DNA from: Chloroflexota bacterium
GTDB taxonomy: Bacteria > Chloroflexota > Anaerolineae > JAAYEA01
DNA length: 59,488 nucleotides
Assembly: GCA_019873665.1 (NCBI GenBank)
Contig: JAIOAV010000014.1
Span: 1-59,488 of the forward strand
Direction: 5' to 3'
Shown here in pieces: positions 8,218 to 17,583 of the stretch. Position 1 is the stretch's first letter, and each line of letters opens with the position of its first letter. The translations under genes were made by a program, and so were the position numbers. The notes under the pieces are model-generated. The model worked only from the letters and a program-made list of their open reading frames with translations, did no database searches and had not been told where the DNA came from.

Positions 8218-9597
8218 TCACAACCAGGGCGTGGCAGACGTATCCGCCGTGCAGTAGGCGGAGAACACCTTGTTGATCCCTTGCGCGATGTGTGCGCAGT
8301 CCGTCGGCGTGTACCACTGGTTGAGGGGAATCGTTACCATCCGATCAAAGAGATCATCGGCCACCGGGCAATCTCCCGAAGCGTACTGGATATGGCCGCC
8401 GCGTTCGCGGTAGATCGGGCAAGTGAACGGGCAACCATCGGGCGTTGCCCCGGATTGCATGGTGACGGCGAACATGTAGCGATAGATATGCCAATCAGGC
8501 GGCGCATTCGGGCCGCGCGTGTTGGCGGAGATCCCTTCTGCCCGCAGCCCGTCAACGATACGCTGCCCCAGCTCTAGCGTCTGCGGGTAGAAACGGATTA
8601 GGTAGCCAACCTCGCCGTCCACGTCGTTCAGCTTTTGCGGCACGATCTCGCGGTATGTGCGGAGCTGCTGCAGGATGCTGATCTTGACATCATGAAAGCG
8701 CTGCACCGTCTCGGGCATCTTCTGCAGCTGCACCACGTCCACGGCCGCCTCCAGCTCGGACATGCGGTAATTCGTGCCGCAAAAGAGCTCCCCTTCATAG
8801 CGCGGCGGCGCAAAACGCACCGGCCGCCAAAGCCCACCGCACTCTGCCAGGCCATTGGCGCGCTCCCAGAGCCGCTCTTGCGAGGTGATGATCAGGCCCC
8901 CTTCGCCGCCGCCGACGATCTTGTATGCCGAGATGCTAAAGCACCCCAGGTCGCCATAGGTGCCTACGTACTTACCCTTGTACTTGCCGCCGCAGGACTG
9001 CGCCACGTCCTCCACCACCCGCAGGCGATGCTGGCGTGCCACTTCCATGATCGCCTCCATATTGCAGACGCTGCCCATCACGTGCGTCGGAGCGATGGCG
9101 ACGGTCCGCTCGGTGATCAGCGGCGCGATCTTGGTCGGGTCCATCCCCAATGACTCGTCCACGTCGCAAAAAACCGGTATACCCCTGGCTTGCACAACGG
9201 CAGCGGCGGTGGCGAAAAAGCCAATGGCGGGGCAGATTACTTCGGTGCCCGGGCCCACCCCTGCAGCCACAAACGCGGCATGCAGAGCGCCAGTGCCAGA
9301 GCTGACGCCGATGGCATACGGGACACCGAAGGTATCACGGGCCACCCGCTCGAACGCCTGGACTTTGGTCTCGGGCAGGTTCGCGTAATAGTTGGCGAGA
9401 AACGGCCCCTCGCCCACGTCTTCCTCTTCGGCAGCTTTGCGGATCTTGGCCAGCGTCTGAGCAGAAAAGCCAAACCGTTCCGCCACCGACATGAACTCGT
9501 CAACGCCGATCTTGGGCTCGCCCTTGCCCTCGATCTGGCTCACCGCTTTCATGCCTCCCTGTAACGCCAGCGTTTGTGCGATGCTCTCCTCGCTCAT
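8218..9597 (-). CDS. DegT/DnrJ/EryC1/StrS family PLP aminotransferase, 459 aa
   Basis: This is a fold-type I aminotransferase-like protein. The PLP lysine is in SAYKIVGGGEGG (Lys226), the cofactor aspartate in VVEDVAQS (Asp197), and the nucleotide-sugar-type SSGTGALHAA loop is near 99-108. Members aminate keto-sugars or act as sugar dehydratases. The N-terminus carries about 60 extra helical residues before the core. The context, with deacetylase and xylanase, hints at sugar modification or catabolism rather than cell-wall amino-sugar synthesis, but no nucleotide-sugar enzymes are adjacent. The start at 9597 has a strong GGAAGGAGG. Confidence 0.86.
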   Translation of the reverse strand: MSEESIAQTLALQGGMKAVSQIEGKGEPKIGVDEFMSVAERFGFSAQTLAKIRKAAEEEDVGEGPFLANYYANLPETKVQAFERVARDTFGVPYAIGVSSGTGALHAAFVAAGVGPGTEVICPAIGFFATAAAVVQARGIPVFCDVDESLGMDPTKIAPLITERTVAIAPTHVMGSVCNMEAIMEVARQHRLRVVEDVAQSCGGKYKGKYVGTYGDLGCFSISAYKIVGGGEGGLIITSQERLWERANGLAECGGLWRPVRFAPPRYEGELFCGTNYRMSELEAAVDVVQLQKMPETVQRFHDVKISILQQLRTYREIVPQKLNDVDGEVGYLIRFYPQTLELGQRIVDGLRAEGISANTRGPNAPPDWHIYRYMFAVTMQSGATPDGCPFTCPIYRERGGHIQYASGDCPVADDLFDRMVTIPLNQWYTPTDCAHIAQGINKVFSAYCTADTSATPWL

Positions 9598-9621
9598 CGG
9601 TGCAGCCTCCTTCCGCGAGGT

Positions 9622-10797
9622 TCACTTGATCTGGTAGCTCCTGAGCAGCTCGTCTATCTTGGCAGACGGATCAAATAGCGGGCTAATCGAGCTATTGTGA
9701 TTCAGGCTATCAATCAGATAAGCAATGAAACCGGACATATCAACATCTACATACCATGGAGCCTTCCGCAGCTCCTCGCGGCGATACGTGAGATTGGTGC
9801 CATAGAGTCGGTTGAACAAGCCCTCTTTGTAGCTTCGATGGTATGCATCCACCCCCTCGACAAAGAGGTTGAAGGTCACGGCGATAAAGATGCGTCGCGC
9901 CTTGCGGCGCTTGAGCTCGCGCGCGATATCGAGCAATGATTCGCCTGTGGCGAGAATGTCATCCACGATGAGGATGTCCTTGCCTTCCACGTCGCCGCCC
10001 AGGAACTCGTGCTGGACGATAGGGCTCCGTCCGTTGACGACGCGAGTGTAGTCGCGCCGCTTGTAAAAGAGGTTCACATCAAGCCCCAACATGCTGGCAT
10101 AATAGAGACTGCGCTCCATGCCGCCTTCATCTGGACTGACGACCAGCATATCATTGCGATTGATAGACAGGTCATCCTCCGTCTCGACGAGCGCTTTGAT
10201 CATCTGATAGGTCGGATAGAGATTCTCAAAACCGATCAGGGGCACTGCATTAAGCACCCTCGGATCGTGTGCGTCAAAGGTGATGATATTGTCTACGCCG
10301 AGACGCTCCAGCTCCTGCAAGGCGACAGCGCAATCCATCGATTCGCGCGCTTGCCGGCGGTGCTGGCGGCTTGCGTACAGGAGGGGCATGATAACCGTGA
10401 TGCGTTGCGCCTTGCCGCCAACCGCCGAGATGACGCGCTTGATGTCTTGGAAGTGATCATCGGGGCTCATCGGCACTTCCATGCCGAACATCTTGAAGCG
10501 ACAGCTATAATTGCCGATATCTGCGAGGATAAAGATGTCATAGCCGCGCACCGTCTCGTGGATGATCGCCTTGCCCTCGCCGTTAGAGAAACGATAGCAG
10601 GTGCTGGAGATCAGAAACGAATCGCGGATCAAATCCGGCCTATCCGCATATTCCGGATGCGCTTGCAGCAGCTTTCTGCGACGACCAATGATGTGACCGT
10701 CAATCAGGTGTCCCAGCTCTTTGCTGCTCTGCAAGGCGATGATGCCGAGGGGACCCACGGGAGTCTTGATCGGCGGAACGCCGTTTGTATGTGCCAT
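9622..10797 (-). CDS. PRPP-synthetase-like phosphoribosyltransferase-fold protein, 391 aa
   Basis: It resembles ribose-phosphate pyrophosphokinase. It has FSNGEGKAII (70-79, compare FSDGE), a flexible-loop region YASRQHRR (141-148), FDAHDP (174-179) and a PRPP loop DILIVDDILATGESL (274-288). In canonical Prs the loop reads VDDxxDTAGT, so this is a divergent branch carrying the phosphoribosyltransferase-type DDxxATGES. It is also about 75 residues longer than the usual 315 aa, with extra sequence at both ends. Whether it makes PRPP is uncertain. It leads an operon with DegT, deacetylase and xylanase genes behind a strong promoter. Confidence 0.75.
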   Translation of the reverse strand: MAHTNGVPPIKTPVGPLGIIALQSSKELGHLIDGHIIGRRRKLLQAHPEYADRPDLIRDSFLISSTCYRFSNGEGKAIIHETVRGYDIFILADIGNYSCRFKMFGMEVPMSPDDHFQDIKRVISAVGGKAQRITVIMPLLYASRQHRRQARESMDCAVALQELERLGVDNIITFDAHDPRVLNAVPLIGFENLYPTYQMIKALVETEDDLSINRNDMLVVSPDEGGMERSLYYASMLGLDVNLFYKRRDYTRVVNGRSPIVQHEFLGGDVEGKDILIVDDILATGESLLDIARELKRRKARRIFIAVTFNLFVEGVDAYHRSYKEGLFNRLYGTNLTYRREELRKAPWYVDVDMSGFIAYLIDSLNHNSSISPLFDPSAKIDELLRSYQIK

Positions 10798-10816
10798 AAT
10801 CCTCTCTCCTCATCCC

Positions 10817-10860
10817 GTAACGTTACACTCACACTATATCGCCTTTTGCCGATCTGTCAA
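10817..10860 (-). promoter_or_regulatory. promoter of the Prs-like/DegT/deacetylase/GH10 operon with a palindrome
   Basis: On the minus strand TTGACA (10855-10860), a 16-bp spacer and TATAGT (10833-10838). A perfect 10-bp palindrome GTAACGTTAC (10817-10826) lies at about +1 to +10 and could be an operator. Confidence 0.75.
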
Positions 10861-10879
10861 CCAATTCCGCTTCGCCATC

Positions 10880-10908
10880 TTGTGTCTGCCTCTCTCTCGT
10901 GTTATAAT
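10880..10908 (+). promoter_or_regulatory. promoter for the pentaheme cytochrome gene
   Basis: TTGTGT (10880-10885), a 17-bp spacer and a perfect TATAAT (10903-10908). The leader to the ATG is about 135 nt. It is back-to-back with the Prs operon promoter. Confidence 0.6.
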
Positions 10909-11051
10909 ATGCGTACGTGCTCGGTTCTTTCTCCCATCTACAGGACGGGATGACCTGTCAATTCCCCGATTGAGCGTTTGGGCACGACACGATCTAGCAT
11001 AAACCGATTATTTCTTCTCATGTCATACCTGCTGGGGGAAGAAGGGCCAAA

Positions 11052-12149
11052 ATGAACCTGAGAAACGTGCTTCTGTTCCTCATAGGCGTAGCCATCATCG
11101 CCTGGATCGCGTTATTGCGCCAGCCTGAATCGGTAGATGCGATCACCCTCAAATGGGCAGGCTCTACACACGCGGATCATACCTCGCAAGCCTTCACAAA
11201 CTGGGATGCGAACGATCCCCCTACCATCCCCACCGCATGCGCCAAGTGTCACAGCCTGGATGGCTACCTCGATTTCGTCGGGGTGGACGGCTCGGCAGCA
11301 GGCGTAGTGGATAGCGCCGCCAGGATTGGCACTGTGCTTTACTGCAACACGTGCCACAACCCGCCCACGCACGAGATGACCAGCGTGGTCTTTCCCTCCA
11401 AGGCTGAGATCACTGGCCTCAGCCGAGAAGCGGTCTGCATGCAATGCCACCAGGGACGCACATCCACGGAGACGGTGAATCAAGCCATCGTCAACCTCCC
11501 CATAGATGAGGTGTCCGACAAGCTCAGCTTTATCAACGTGCACTATGGCATCGCTGCCGCCACCCAGATGGGAGGCGAGGCGCAAGCAGCTTATCAGCAT
11601 GAAGGGCAAAGCTATACCGGACGTTACCCGCATGTGGTAGGGTTGACGACGTGTGTGGACTGCCACGACCCGCACAGCCAGCGAGTGGACGCGAAAAAGT
11701 GCAGCCCATGTCATGTGACCGTCGCCAAGCAGGAGGACTTGTCCGGTATCCGCACCGCGAAAACCGACTGGGACGAGGATGGCAACACGACCGAGGGGGT
11801 CGCGGAAGAGATCGCCTCACTGCAGGGAATCCTGATGCAGATGATGCAAGCATATGCGAACCAGGTGGCAGGCGTGCCCATCGTCTATGGCGATGCGTTC
11901 CCCTACTTTTTCGCGGACAAGAACGCGAACGGTGTGGCCGATGCCGATGAGGTGAATGCGGGCAATCGTTACCAGAGCTGGACGCCGCGACTGCTGCGAG
12001 CGGCCTATAATTACCATTTTGTGAACGAAGATGGGGGGGCCTATGTCCACAACCCCATCTATGTCCTGCAATTCCTCTATGATTCGATCCAGGACTTGAG
12101 CGCCAAAGTGCCGACACCGATCGCAGGATTCCAGCGCCCCGCCAAGTAG
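11052..12149 (+). CDS. pentaheme c-type cytochrome, 365 aa
   Basis: Five CxxCH heme motifs are present: CAKCH (63), CNTCH (98), CMQCH (129), CVDCH (201) and CSPCH (217). Residues 5-22 form an uncleaved-looking signal anchor, so the protein faces outside the membrane. Its spacing resembles ammonia-forming nitrite reductase or octaheme-related electron carriers, but no catalytic CxxCK is present, so electron transfer is the safer call. The C-terminal part holds a calcium-loop-like DKNANGVADADEV. No redox partner is adjacent. It is transcribed from its own promoter. Confidence 0.85.
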   Translation: MNLRNVLLFLIGVAIIAWIALLRQPESVDAITLKWAGSTHADHTSQAFTNWDANDPPTIPTACAKCHSLDGYLDFVGVDGSAAGVVDSAARIGTVLYCNTCHNPPTHEMTSVVFPSKAEITGLSREAVCMQCHQGRTSTETVNQAIVNLPIDEVSDKLSFINVHYGIAAATQMGGEAQAAYQHEGQSYTGRYPHVVGLTTCVDCHDPHSQRVDAKKCSPCHVTVAKQEDLSGIRTAKTDWDEDGNTTEGVAEEIASLQGILMQMMQAYANQVAGVPIVYGDAFPYFFADKNANGVADADEVNAGNRYQSWTPRLLRAAYNYHFVNEDGGAYVHNPIYVLQFLYDSIQDLSAKVPTPIAGFQRPAK

Positions 12150-12249
12150 CCGTGATGGTCCGTGGTATGGGCCAACGTTGATTGTAGCGTAGCAATGTCA
12201 GAGAAACGTGTCGGGGGTATGTGTAGATTGAGATCCTAGGGGATGATGT

Positions 12250-12918
12250 ATGCTGATGCGTCGCCTGCTCAACGCCATCGTCAGATTGCTCGCTCGCATC
12301 TTGCTGCACGTGCAGGTTACGGGGCTGGAACACGTGCCCAAGGATGGGGCACTGATGATCATGATCAACCACATCAACTTTATTGACGGACCTCTAGTCC
12401 TAGGCCTCATCCCCCGCGATAGCATTGCGATGACCAAGGCCGAGACGTTTCGCATGCCCCTCTTGGCGCCGCTGGCCTGGCTTTACGGCGTGTTTCCAGT
12501 ACGCCGTGGCGAGGTGGATCGCGAGGCGCTCCGCCGTGCCGAGGAGACGTTGGCGGCAGGAAAGGGTCTGCTTTTTGCCCCTGAAGGGCATCGCAGCGGC
12601 AGCGGCGCATTGCAGGCGGCCAAGGATGGCCTGGTGTATCTGGCTTCTCGCACCGGCACGCCGATTCTGCCGGTGGCGGTTACCGGTGTGGAGGATTTTC
12701 GTCGCAATATCGTCCGCCTCCGTCGCACTGACGTGCAGGTAACAATCGGCGCGCCATTTCGCCTGCCCCAAATGCCAGACGGTATGCCGCGCCAGGTGCG
12801 CAAGGAGATGACCGCGCAGGCGATGTATCAACTCGCGCGGCTGATGCCGGAGCGCTATCGGGGCGCATATCGTGATATCCCCTCAGGAGACGATCACCTC
12901 ATCGCCTCAGATGCCTAG
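12250..12918 (+). CDS. plsC: 1-acyl-sn-glycerol-3-phosphate acyltransferase, 222 aa
   Basis: PlsC transfers an acyl chain to lysophosphatidic acid, giving phosphatidic acid for phospholipid synthesis at the inner face of the membrane. The catalytic NHxxxxD motif is NHINFID (His41, Asp46), and motif III is LFAPEGHRS near 110-118. The length is normal. An N-terminal hydrophobic helix fits membrane association. The ribosome-binding site is weak. The family is broad, so a related lysophospholipid acyltransferase is possible. Confidence 0.87.
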   Translation: MLMRRLLNAIVRLLARILLHVQVTGLEHVPKDGALMIMINHINFIDGPLVLGLIPRDSIAMTKAETFRMPLLAPLAWLYGVFPVRRGEVDREALRRAEETLAAGKGLLFAPEGHRSGSGALQAAKDGLVYLASRTGTPILPVAVTGVEDFRRNIVRLRRTDVQVTIGAPFRLPQMPDGMPRQVRKEMTAQAMYQLARLMPERYRGAYRDIPSGDDHLIASDA

Positions 12919-12962
12919 CCTCACGACCTTTCTCACACACCATTGACTGGAGGAATCACAAC

Positions 12963-14264
12963 ATGACCGGACAGCTGCGGGTTGGCGTGGAGCGTGTGCC
13001 GGTGACGCCTCCCATCGGGATCATGCAGTGCGGTTACGCCGCGCGCGTTTCTGGCTCCACTCACCTGCTGGATGACCTCTACGCGACAGCGATAGTGTGC
13101 GACAATGGGGAGACGCAAATCGCGCTGGTTGCGTGCGATCTGATCTTTGTCCACCCCACAACGGTCGCTCGCGTGCGGGAAGAGGTCGTCCGCCGCACAC
13201 ATATCCCCGCGAACCATGTGATGATCTGCTGCTCGCATACACATTCCGGCCCCATCACCTATGCGGGACCAGAGCAGGGAGAGCGCGAACGCGCTTATAC
13301 CACGGCCCTCGTCCACCAGATCGCCGGCGCCATCTGCGCGGCGCAGACACGGCTCCAACCGGCACGCATTGGCTACGGGCAGGGCCGCGCGAGTATCGGG
13401 GTGAACCGCCGCGAACAGCGCCCGAATGGACAGGTGATCCTGGGCGAAAACCTGTCCGGGCCGGTTGACCCGACGGTGGGTGTGGTGCGGCTTGACACGG
13501 TGGACGGTGCGCCTCTGGCCGTGCTTGTCAACTACGCCTGCCATGCGGTGGCGCTCAGCGCCGAAAGCTATGGCTTGTCTGCCGATTGGCCCGGTGCGAT
13601 GCGCTGTGTGGTAGAGGCGGCGACGAGCGCGCGCTGCCTGTTCATTCAGGGCGCTGGTGCCGATATCAACCCACGAGGCGGGCCGAGCCGTGACTATGCT
13701 CGAATGCAGCAACTCGGCCGGTCAGTCGCCGGCGGCGCGATTCAGGCATGGGCCGATATCCAAGAGTTTCGAGAAGATGTAGCCCTGGCAGGTGTGGCGG
13801 AACAGGTGTGGGCACCACTGTGGAGGACAGATAGCCAGTCTGCAGCGGCGCTGCAAGAGTCCTTGACGACTGCACTGAGACTGCCATGGGAAGCCGTGCT
13901 GCGGATGCGCGCGGAGCGTTTCCCATGGAGTGCGGAGCTGGTGGAACGAGACGGCACACCACACACGCCGATCGCGACGCAAGTGCTGCGGCTCGGCGAG
14001 GCCGCCGTCGCCGCAATCGGCGCAGAACCCTTTGTCGAGGTTGGTTTGGCGATCAAGGCACGATCTGTGTATCAGCACACGCTGATTGCCGGCTATACCA
14101 ACGGCTCCATCGGCTACCTGCCGACGGCAGAAGCGTACGCGATCGGCGGCTACGAGGTGCAGCAAGCCCATTTCTGGTACCACCTGCCAGCGATGATCGC
14201 GCCCACCTCAGCACGGCTGGTGGAAGACCGTCTGATTGCCCTTCTGGAGCAGAGCCGGAGGTAG
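12963..14264 (+). CDS. neutral/alkaline ceramidase-like (N-terminal domain) protein, 433 aa
   Basis: The N-terminal pattern VERVPVTPPIGIMQCGYAAR, then DDLYATAIV, SHTHSGP near 95-101 and NYACHAVALS near 190, matches the zinc-binding neutral ceramidase domain. In true ceramidases these histidines bind zinc, and the enzyme cleaves the N-acyl bond of ceramide. This version lacks a signal peptide and is much shorter than the roughly 650-750-residue ceramidases, lacking their C-terminal immunoglobulin-like domain. Many bacterial relatives have unknown substrates, so the ceramide activity is not assured. GGAGG precedes the start. The ADP-ribosylglycohydrolase gene begins 3 bp after its stop. Confidence 0.78.
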   Translation: MTGQLRVGVERVPVTPPIGIMQCGYAARVSGSTHLLDDLYATAIVCDNGETQIALVACDLIFVHPTTVARVREEVVRRTHIPANHVMICCSHTHSGPITYAGPEQGERERAYTTALVHQIAGAICAAQTRLQPARIGYGQGRASIGVNRREQRPNGQVILGENLSGPVDPTVGVVRLDTVDGAPLAVLVNYACHAVALSAESYGLSADWPGAMRCVVEAATSARCLFIQGAGADINPRGGPSRDYARMQQLGRSVAGGAIQAWADIQEFREDVALAGVAEQVWAPLWRTDSQSAAALQESLTTALRLPWEAVLRMRAERFPWSAELVERDGTPHTPIATQVLRLGEAAVAAIGAEPFVEVGLAIKARSVYQHTLIAGYTNGSIGYLPTAEAYAIGGYEVQQAHFWYHLPAMIAPTSARLVEDRLIALLEQSRR

Positions 14265-14267
14265 CTT

Positions 14268-15203
14268 GTGCAAGAGATCGCGCGGTATCGCGGCGCTCTC
14301 CTCGGCCTGGCCGCCGGGGATGCCCTGGGGACGACGCTGGAGTTCCAGCTCCCCGGCTCCTTCCGCCCTATTGACGATATGGTGGGCGGCGGGCCGTTTC
14401 ATCTGAAGCCGGGCCAGTGGACCGATGACACCGCCATGGCGCTCTGCCTGGCAACCAGCCTGGTGGAGCGGGAGGGATTTGACCCGCGCGACCAGATGGA
14501 GCGGTATGTGCGCTGGTATCGCGAGGGGTATATGAGCAGCACCGGGTGCTGCTTCGACATTGGCAACACGGTGCGCCTGGCGCTGGAGACTTTCGAGAAG
14601 AGTGGCGAGCCATATGCGGGGCCAACGGATCCACGCACTGCGGGCAATGGCTCCATCATGCGGCTGGCGCCCATTCCGCTTTTTTACGCGTTGGCGCCCC
14701 TGGTCGTGCTGGATAGAGCGGCAGATAGTTCGCGCACGACGCATGGCGCTGCCGCGGCGGTGGACGCCTGCCGCTACATGGCAGGCCTGATCGTGGGCGC
14801 GCTGCAGGGTGTAGACAAGGAGACTCTGCTCGCGCCGCGCTATAGCCCAACGCCTCATGCCTGGCAAGACAGGCCTCTTGTGTCGGCCATTGACGAGATC
14901 GCTGCCGGTTCCTTCAAACGCCGGCAGCCACCAGCCATCCAGGGCAGCGGCTATGTGGTCAAGTCGCTGGAGGCGGCGCTGTGGGCGTTCTATCGTTCTG
15001 ATTCCTATCGGGCGGGAGCGCTGTTAGCCGTCAATCTGGGGGATGATGCTGACACAACCGGCGCAGTATATGGTCAGATCGCCGGCGCATTCTATGGGGA
15101 AGAAAGCATCCCCGCCGCGTGGCGTGAGAAGCTCGCCGAGCTGCCCACCATTCTATCGCTGGCGGAACGGCTATACACACTGTCGCGTCGCGCTCGACTT
15201 TAG
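14268..15203 (+). CDS. ADP-ribosylglycohydrolase family protein, 311 aa
   Basis: This DraG/ARH-type enzyme uses two magnesium ions to remove ADP-ribose from proteins or small molecules. The diagnostic motifs are [14 protein letters not shown] near the start, WTDDTAMAL (Mg ligands) near 47-55, NGSIMRLAP, and [18 protein letters not shown] near 258-275. The start is GTG at 14268, with GGAGG 6 nt upstream inside the end of the ceramidase-like gene, so translation is probably coupled. No ADP-ribosyltransferase is nearby. The last 33 bp overlap the 3' end of the convergent kinase gene. Confidence 0.88.
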   Translation: MQEIARYRGALLGLAAGDALGTTLEFQLPGSFRPIDDMVGGGPFHLKPGQWTDDTAMALCLATSLVEREGFDPRDQMERYVRWYREGYMSSTGCCFDIGNTVRLALETFEKSGEPYAGPTDPRTAGNGSIMRLAPIPLFYALAPLVVLDRAADSSRTTHGAAAAVDACRYMAGLIVGALQGVDKETLLAPRYSPTPHAWQDRPLVSAIDEIAAGSFKRRQPPAIQGSGYVVKSLEAALWAFYRSDSYRAGALLAVNLGDDADTTGAVYGQIAGAFYGEESIPAAWREKLAELPTILSLAERLYTLSRRARL

Positions 15204-16779
15204 GCCAACGCCCCTATCGTCGGGCGATTTTGGCAAGTAAATGGAAAAGCGGCTTCCTTTTCCCACCTCTGTTGTCACGGTGATGTGACCGCCATGCGCC
15301 TCTACCACCGAGTGTACGATAGCCAGCCCCAGGCCGCTGCCGGTGTCGGCTGTGTCCTTGCCCCGGTAAAAGCGCTCAAAGATATGGGGCAGGTCTTGCT
15401 CGGGAATCCCGACGCCGGTATCTTCGACCCACAACTCGACCGAAGTGGATAGCTCCCGCACCGGCGGTTACACTGCCTCCGGTGGGAGTGAACTTGATCG
15501 CGTTGCTCAGCAGGTTGCCCACCGCCTGCTCCACCCATTGGCGGTCGCATTCCACCCATACTGTGTCCGCCGGCTTTTCGACCCGCAAGGTGAGCCCCTT
15601 TGCCTCGGCTTGTGGGCGGAAGCTGGCCGCTACTCCACCCAACAGCTCTCCCAGACGACATGGCTCGCAATTCATCTTGAGCAGGCCCGCCTCCAGGCGT
15701 GAGAGCTGCAGCAAGTTCTCAGTCAGCCAGTCCAGGCGTGAGATCTCCTTCTGGCTCTCCAACAGGAACTCGCGACGTGCATCGGGATCATCTCGTGCTT
15801 GATCGAGCAGCAGCTCGTTAAAAGTCTTGAGCGCAGTAATGGGCGTGCGCAACTCGTGAGAGATATCCGCAATCAACCTACGCAAGGCATCGCGCTCTGC
15901 GGCCAGCGTGGCAACGGTTTGTTCCAGGTTTGCCGCCATCTGATTGAACTGGCAGGCCAGATCACCGATCTCGTCGCGACGTCCTTCGGGAGCGCGAGCG
16001 CGCAGGTTTCCAGCAGCCATCGCTTTCGCCGTCCTGGCGAGGCTGGCGATAGGCGTGGTCAGTGTGTGGCTAATCACTGTGCCCATGCCAATCGCCAGTC
16101 CCAGCGCCGCCAAGCTGGCCCAGATGAGAGCAGCGCGAATCGAATCCAGCAGTTGCCGGCCGCGAATAGAGTCTCGCGCCATCTCCACATAGCCGATTTC
16201 GCCACTTGCATCAGCAACGGCAACCTGGACGCGCAGCGGCAGCGGGGTTGGCGTGGCCGCCAAGGACGGCGTCGAGACACGCATGGCTGTCGCGGAGGTT
16301 GGGCTGGCAGTGCGCGTTGCCTCCGCCACAAAGACATAGCCGCCCCAGGGGCTTTTGTGATCGGTCATCATAGTTGAGAACTGAGTTCCATCGGCTGAGG
16401 CGGTATCGACACGAAAGCCGACCTCCAGGGTGCCATCATGTCGCGAATTGATCACCACAAAGCTCATCTTGAACTCTACGGGGAGGTCTTGCGAATCCAG
16501 CAGAAGCTGGTGGGATGCATCCCAGACGCGGACTTGGGCTTGGCTGAGAAGGCTGTAGGCGCTCACCAGCGACAGGAGCCTGTCGCGATCAGCCCTGGCG
16601 TCCAGTTGGCTGATGCGCCCGGCGAGCGACTTGGCGTTCTGCAGCAGTTGCGCCTTTTCTTGTTGCACGAAATAGAGCTTGAGGATATACAACATCACCA
16701 AGCCAACCACTGCTATCGTGATCAGGGTCAGCAGCAGGTAACTGGCGACGAGCCGCCAACGGATGCTCTGCAACATCAT
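15171..16779 (-). pseudogene. sensor histidine kinase, frameshifted near residue 440
   Basis: The order is: membrane helix 1 (residues 10-33), an extracytoplasmic sensor of about 165 residues with a Ser/Thr/Pro-rich patch, membrane helix 2 near 220, HAMP, HisKA with the phospho-acceptor in ADISHELRTPI, then the N-box NLLSNAIKFTP. The reading frame then breaks at about 15459-15467. G1 (EDTGVGIP), the F-box (FERFYRG) and G2 (GSGLGLAIV) continue in another frame down to 15171. Removing one base (an extra G in GCCGG) restores a 535-residue kinase. As written, the ATP lid would be lost. No response regulator is adjacent. Confidence 0.8.
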
Positions 16780-16821
16780 CTCTTCTCCGCTCTGCGGCTT
16801 GATTCAGCGCGCACTCTCAAC

Positions 16822-16856
16822 ACAAAGGCCACCAACGCACTCGAGCATTGGTGGCC
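16822..16856 (-). terminator. intrinsic terminator after the PDZ gene
   Basis: A perfect 9-bp stem GGCCACCAA/TTGGTGGCC with a 12-nt loop is followed on the minus strand by TTTGTGTT. It lies 16 bp past the PDZ stop codon. Confidence 0.75.
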
Positions 16857-16871
16857 CTCCTCATCGGCTGA

Positions 16872-17432
16872 CTAGTCCTCTGGTTCCGCGAACATCCCGC
16901 GGCCTATCTCGGCGACCGTGACACCCAAAAAGGCGACGGTCTTGCCCTGCTCGTCACGCTGCGAGCCGAGTTCCACCTCGATCTTGCGTTCCGCGCGCCC
17001 TCGCACCATATCACCGGGGCGGACGATGGTCAACTCGACGTGGTCACCCGGCCGGTGAGACTGAATGACCGTGCGGAGATCGCGCTCCGGCGACAGCGGC
17101 TCGTCATCCACAGCGACGATGATATCTCCTACCTTGACACCCGCCTTGTCCGCTGGCCCACCTTCGGTTACAGAGCGGACCAGCGCACCATACGCAAAGC
17201 GGGGAAAGATGAAACGCTCTGGCCTCTGGGATTCTGGTTCTGCGGGCACCGGTGTCGAGGTGGCTTGCGGTGCAAGAGCGGTAGGGGGTGGTGTACGGGA
17301 CACGTGCGCACCCTTTCTGCCGACGAGATACCCGCCGACCCCACCCACGACGAGGCCGCAGGCAAGGCTCAAGATAATCACCGCCGCTAGCGCGACATAG
17401 ACCCAAGGGCTTGTCCTCTTCTCTGTCTCCAT
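16872..17432 (-). CDS. membrane-anchored PDZ domain protein, 186 aa
   Basis: Residues 11-36 form a glycine-rich membrane helix. A Thr/Pro/Ala-rich linker (about 45-70) leads to a PDZ domain with GALVRSVTEGGPADKAGVK and GDIIVAVDDEPLS, the carboxylate-binding loop region of HtrA/DegP-type PDZ modules. No protease domain is attached. It would display a peptide-binding module outside the membrane, perhaps as a partner or decoy of a DegP-like protease (inference). The start at 17432 is chosen because GGAGG lies 7 nt upstream; the ATG at 17474 has no such signal. A predicted structured RNA lies upstream. Confidence 0.78.
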   Translation of the reverse strand: METEKRTSPWVYVALAAVIILSLACGLVVGGVGGYLVGRKGAHVSRTPPPTALAPQATSTPVPAEPESQRPERFIFPRFAYGALVRSVTEGGPADKAGVKVGDIIVAVDDEPLSPERDLRTVIQSHRPGDHVELTIVRPGDMVRGRAERKIEVELGSQRDEQGKTVAFLGVTVAEIGRGMFAEPED

Positions 17433-17539
17433 AGGTAATCCTCCATATGATCTCGTCATCAGGCGAGATGGCAATCCTCCGCTTATTATAGCCGAAACGG
17501 AAGCGCAGACAATCGCCCCATCGTCCGGCCATCAACCTC

Positions 17540-17583
17540 ACAACAAAAATGGCGTCTCCACCCCGCCTCGGGATGGAGACGCC
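17540..17583 (-). terminator. strong intrinsic terminator
   Basis: On the minus strand GGCGTCTCCA pairs with TGGAGACGCC (17551-17583), with further pairing of the inner CCC/GGG, followed by ATTTTTGTTG. It lies 108 bp before the PDZ start codon, so it ends a short transcript made from about 17749. Confidence 0.82.

Noticed and set aside
15209-15231. CGCCC/GGGCG hairpin with TTTT as terminator of the ADP-ribosylglycohydrolase gene
   Set aside because: The stem is five base pairs and lies inside the 3' coding part of the kinase; too weak to call.
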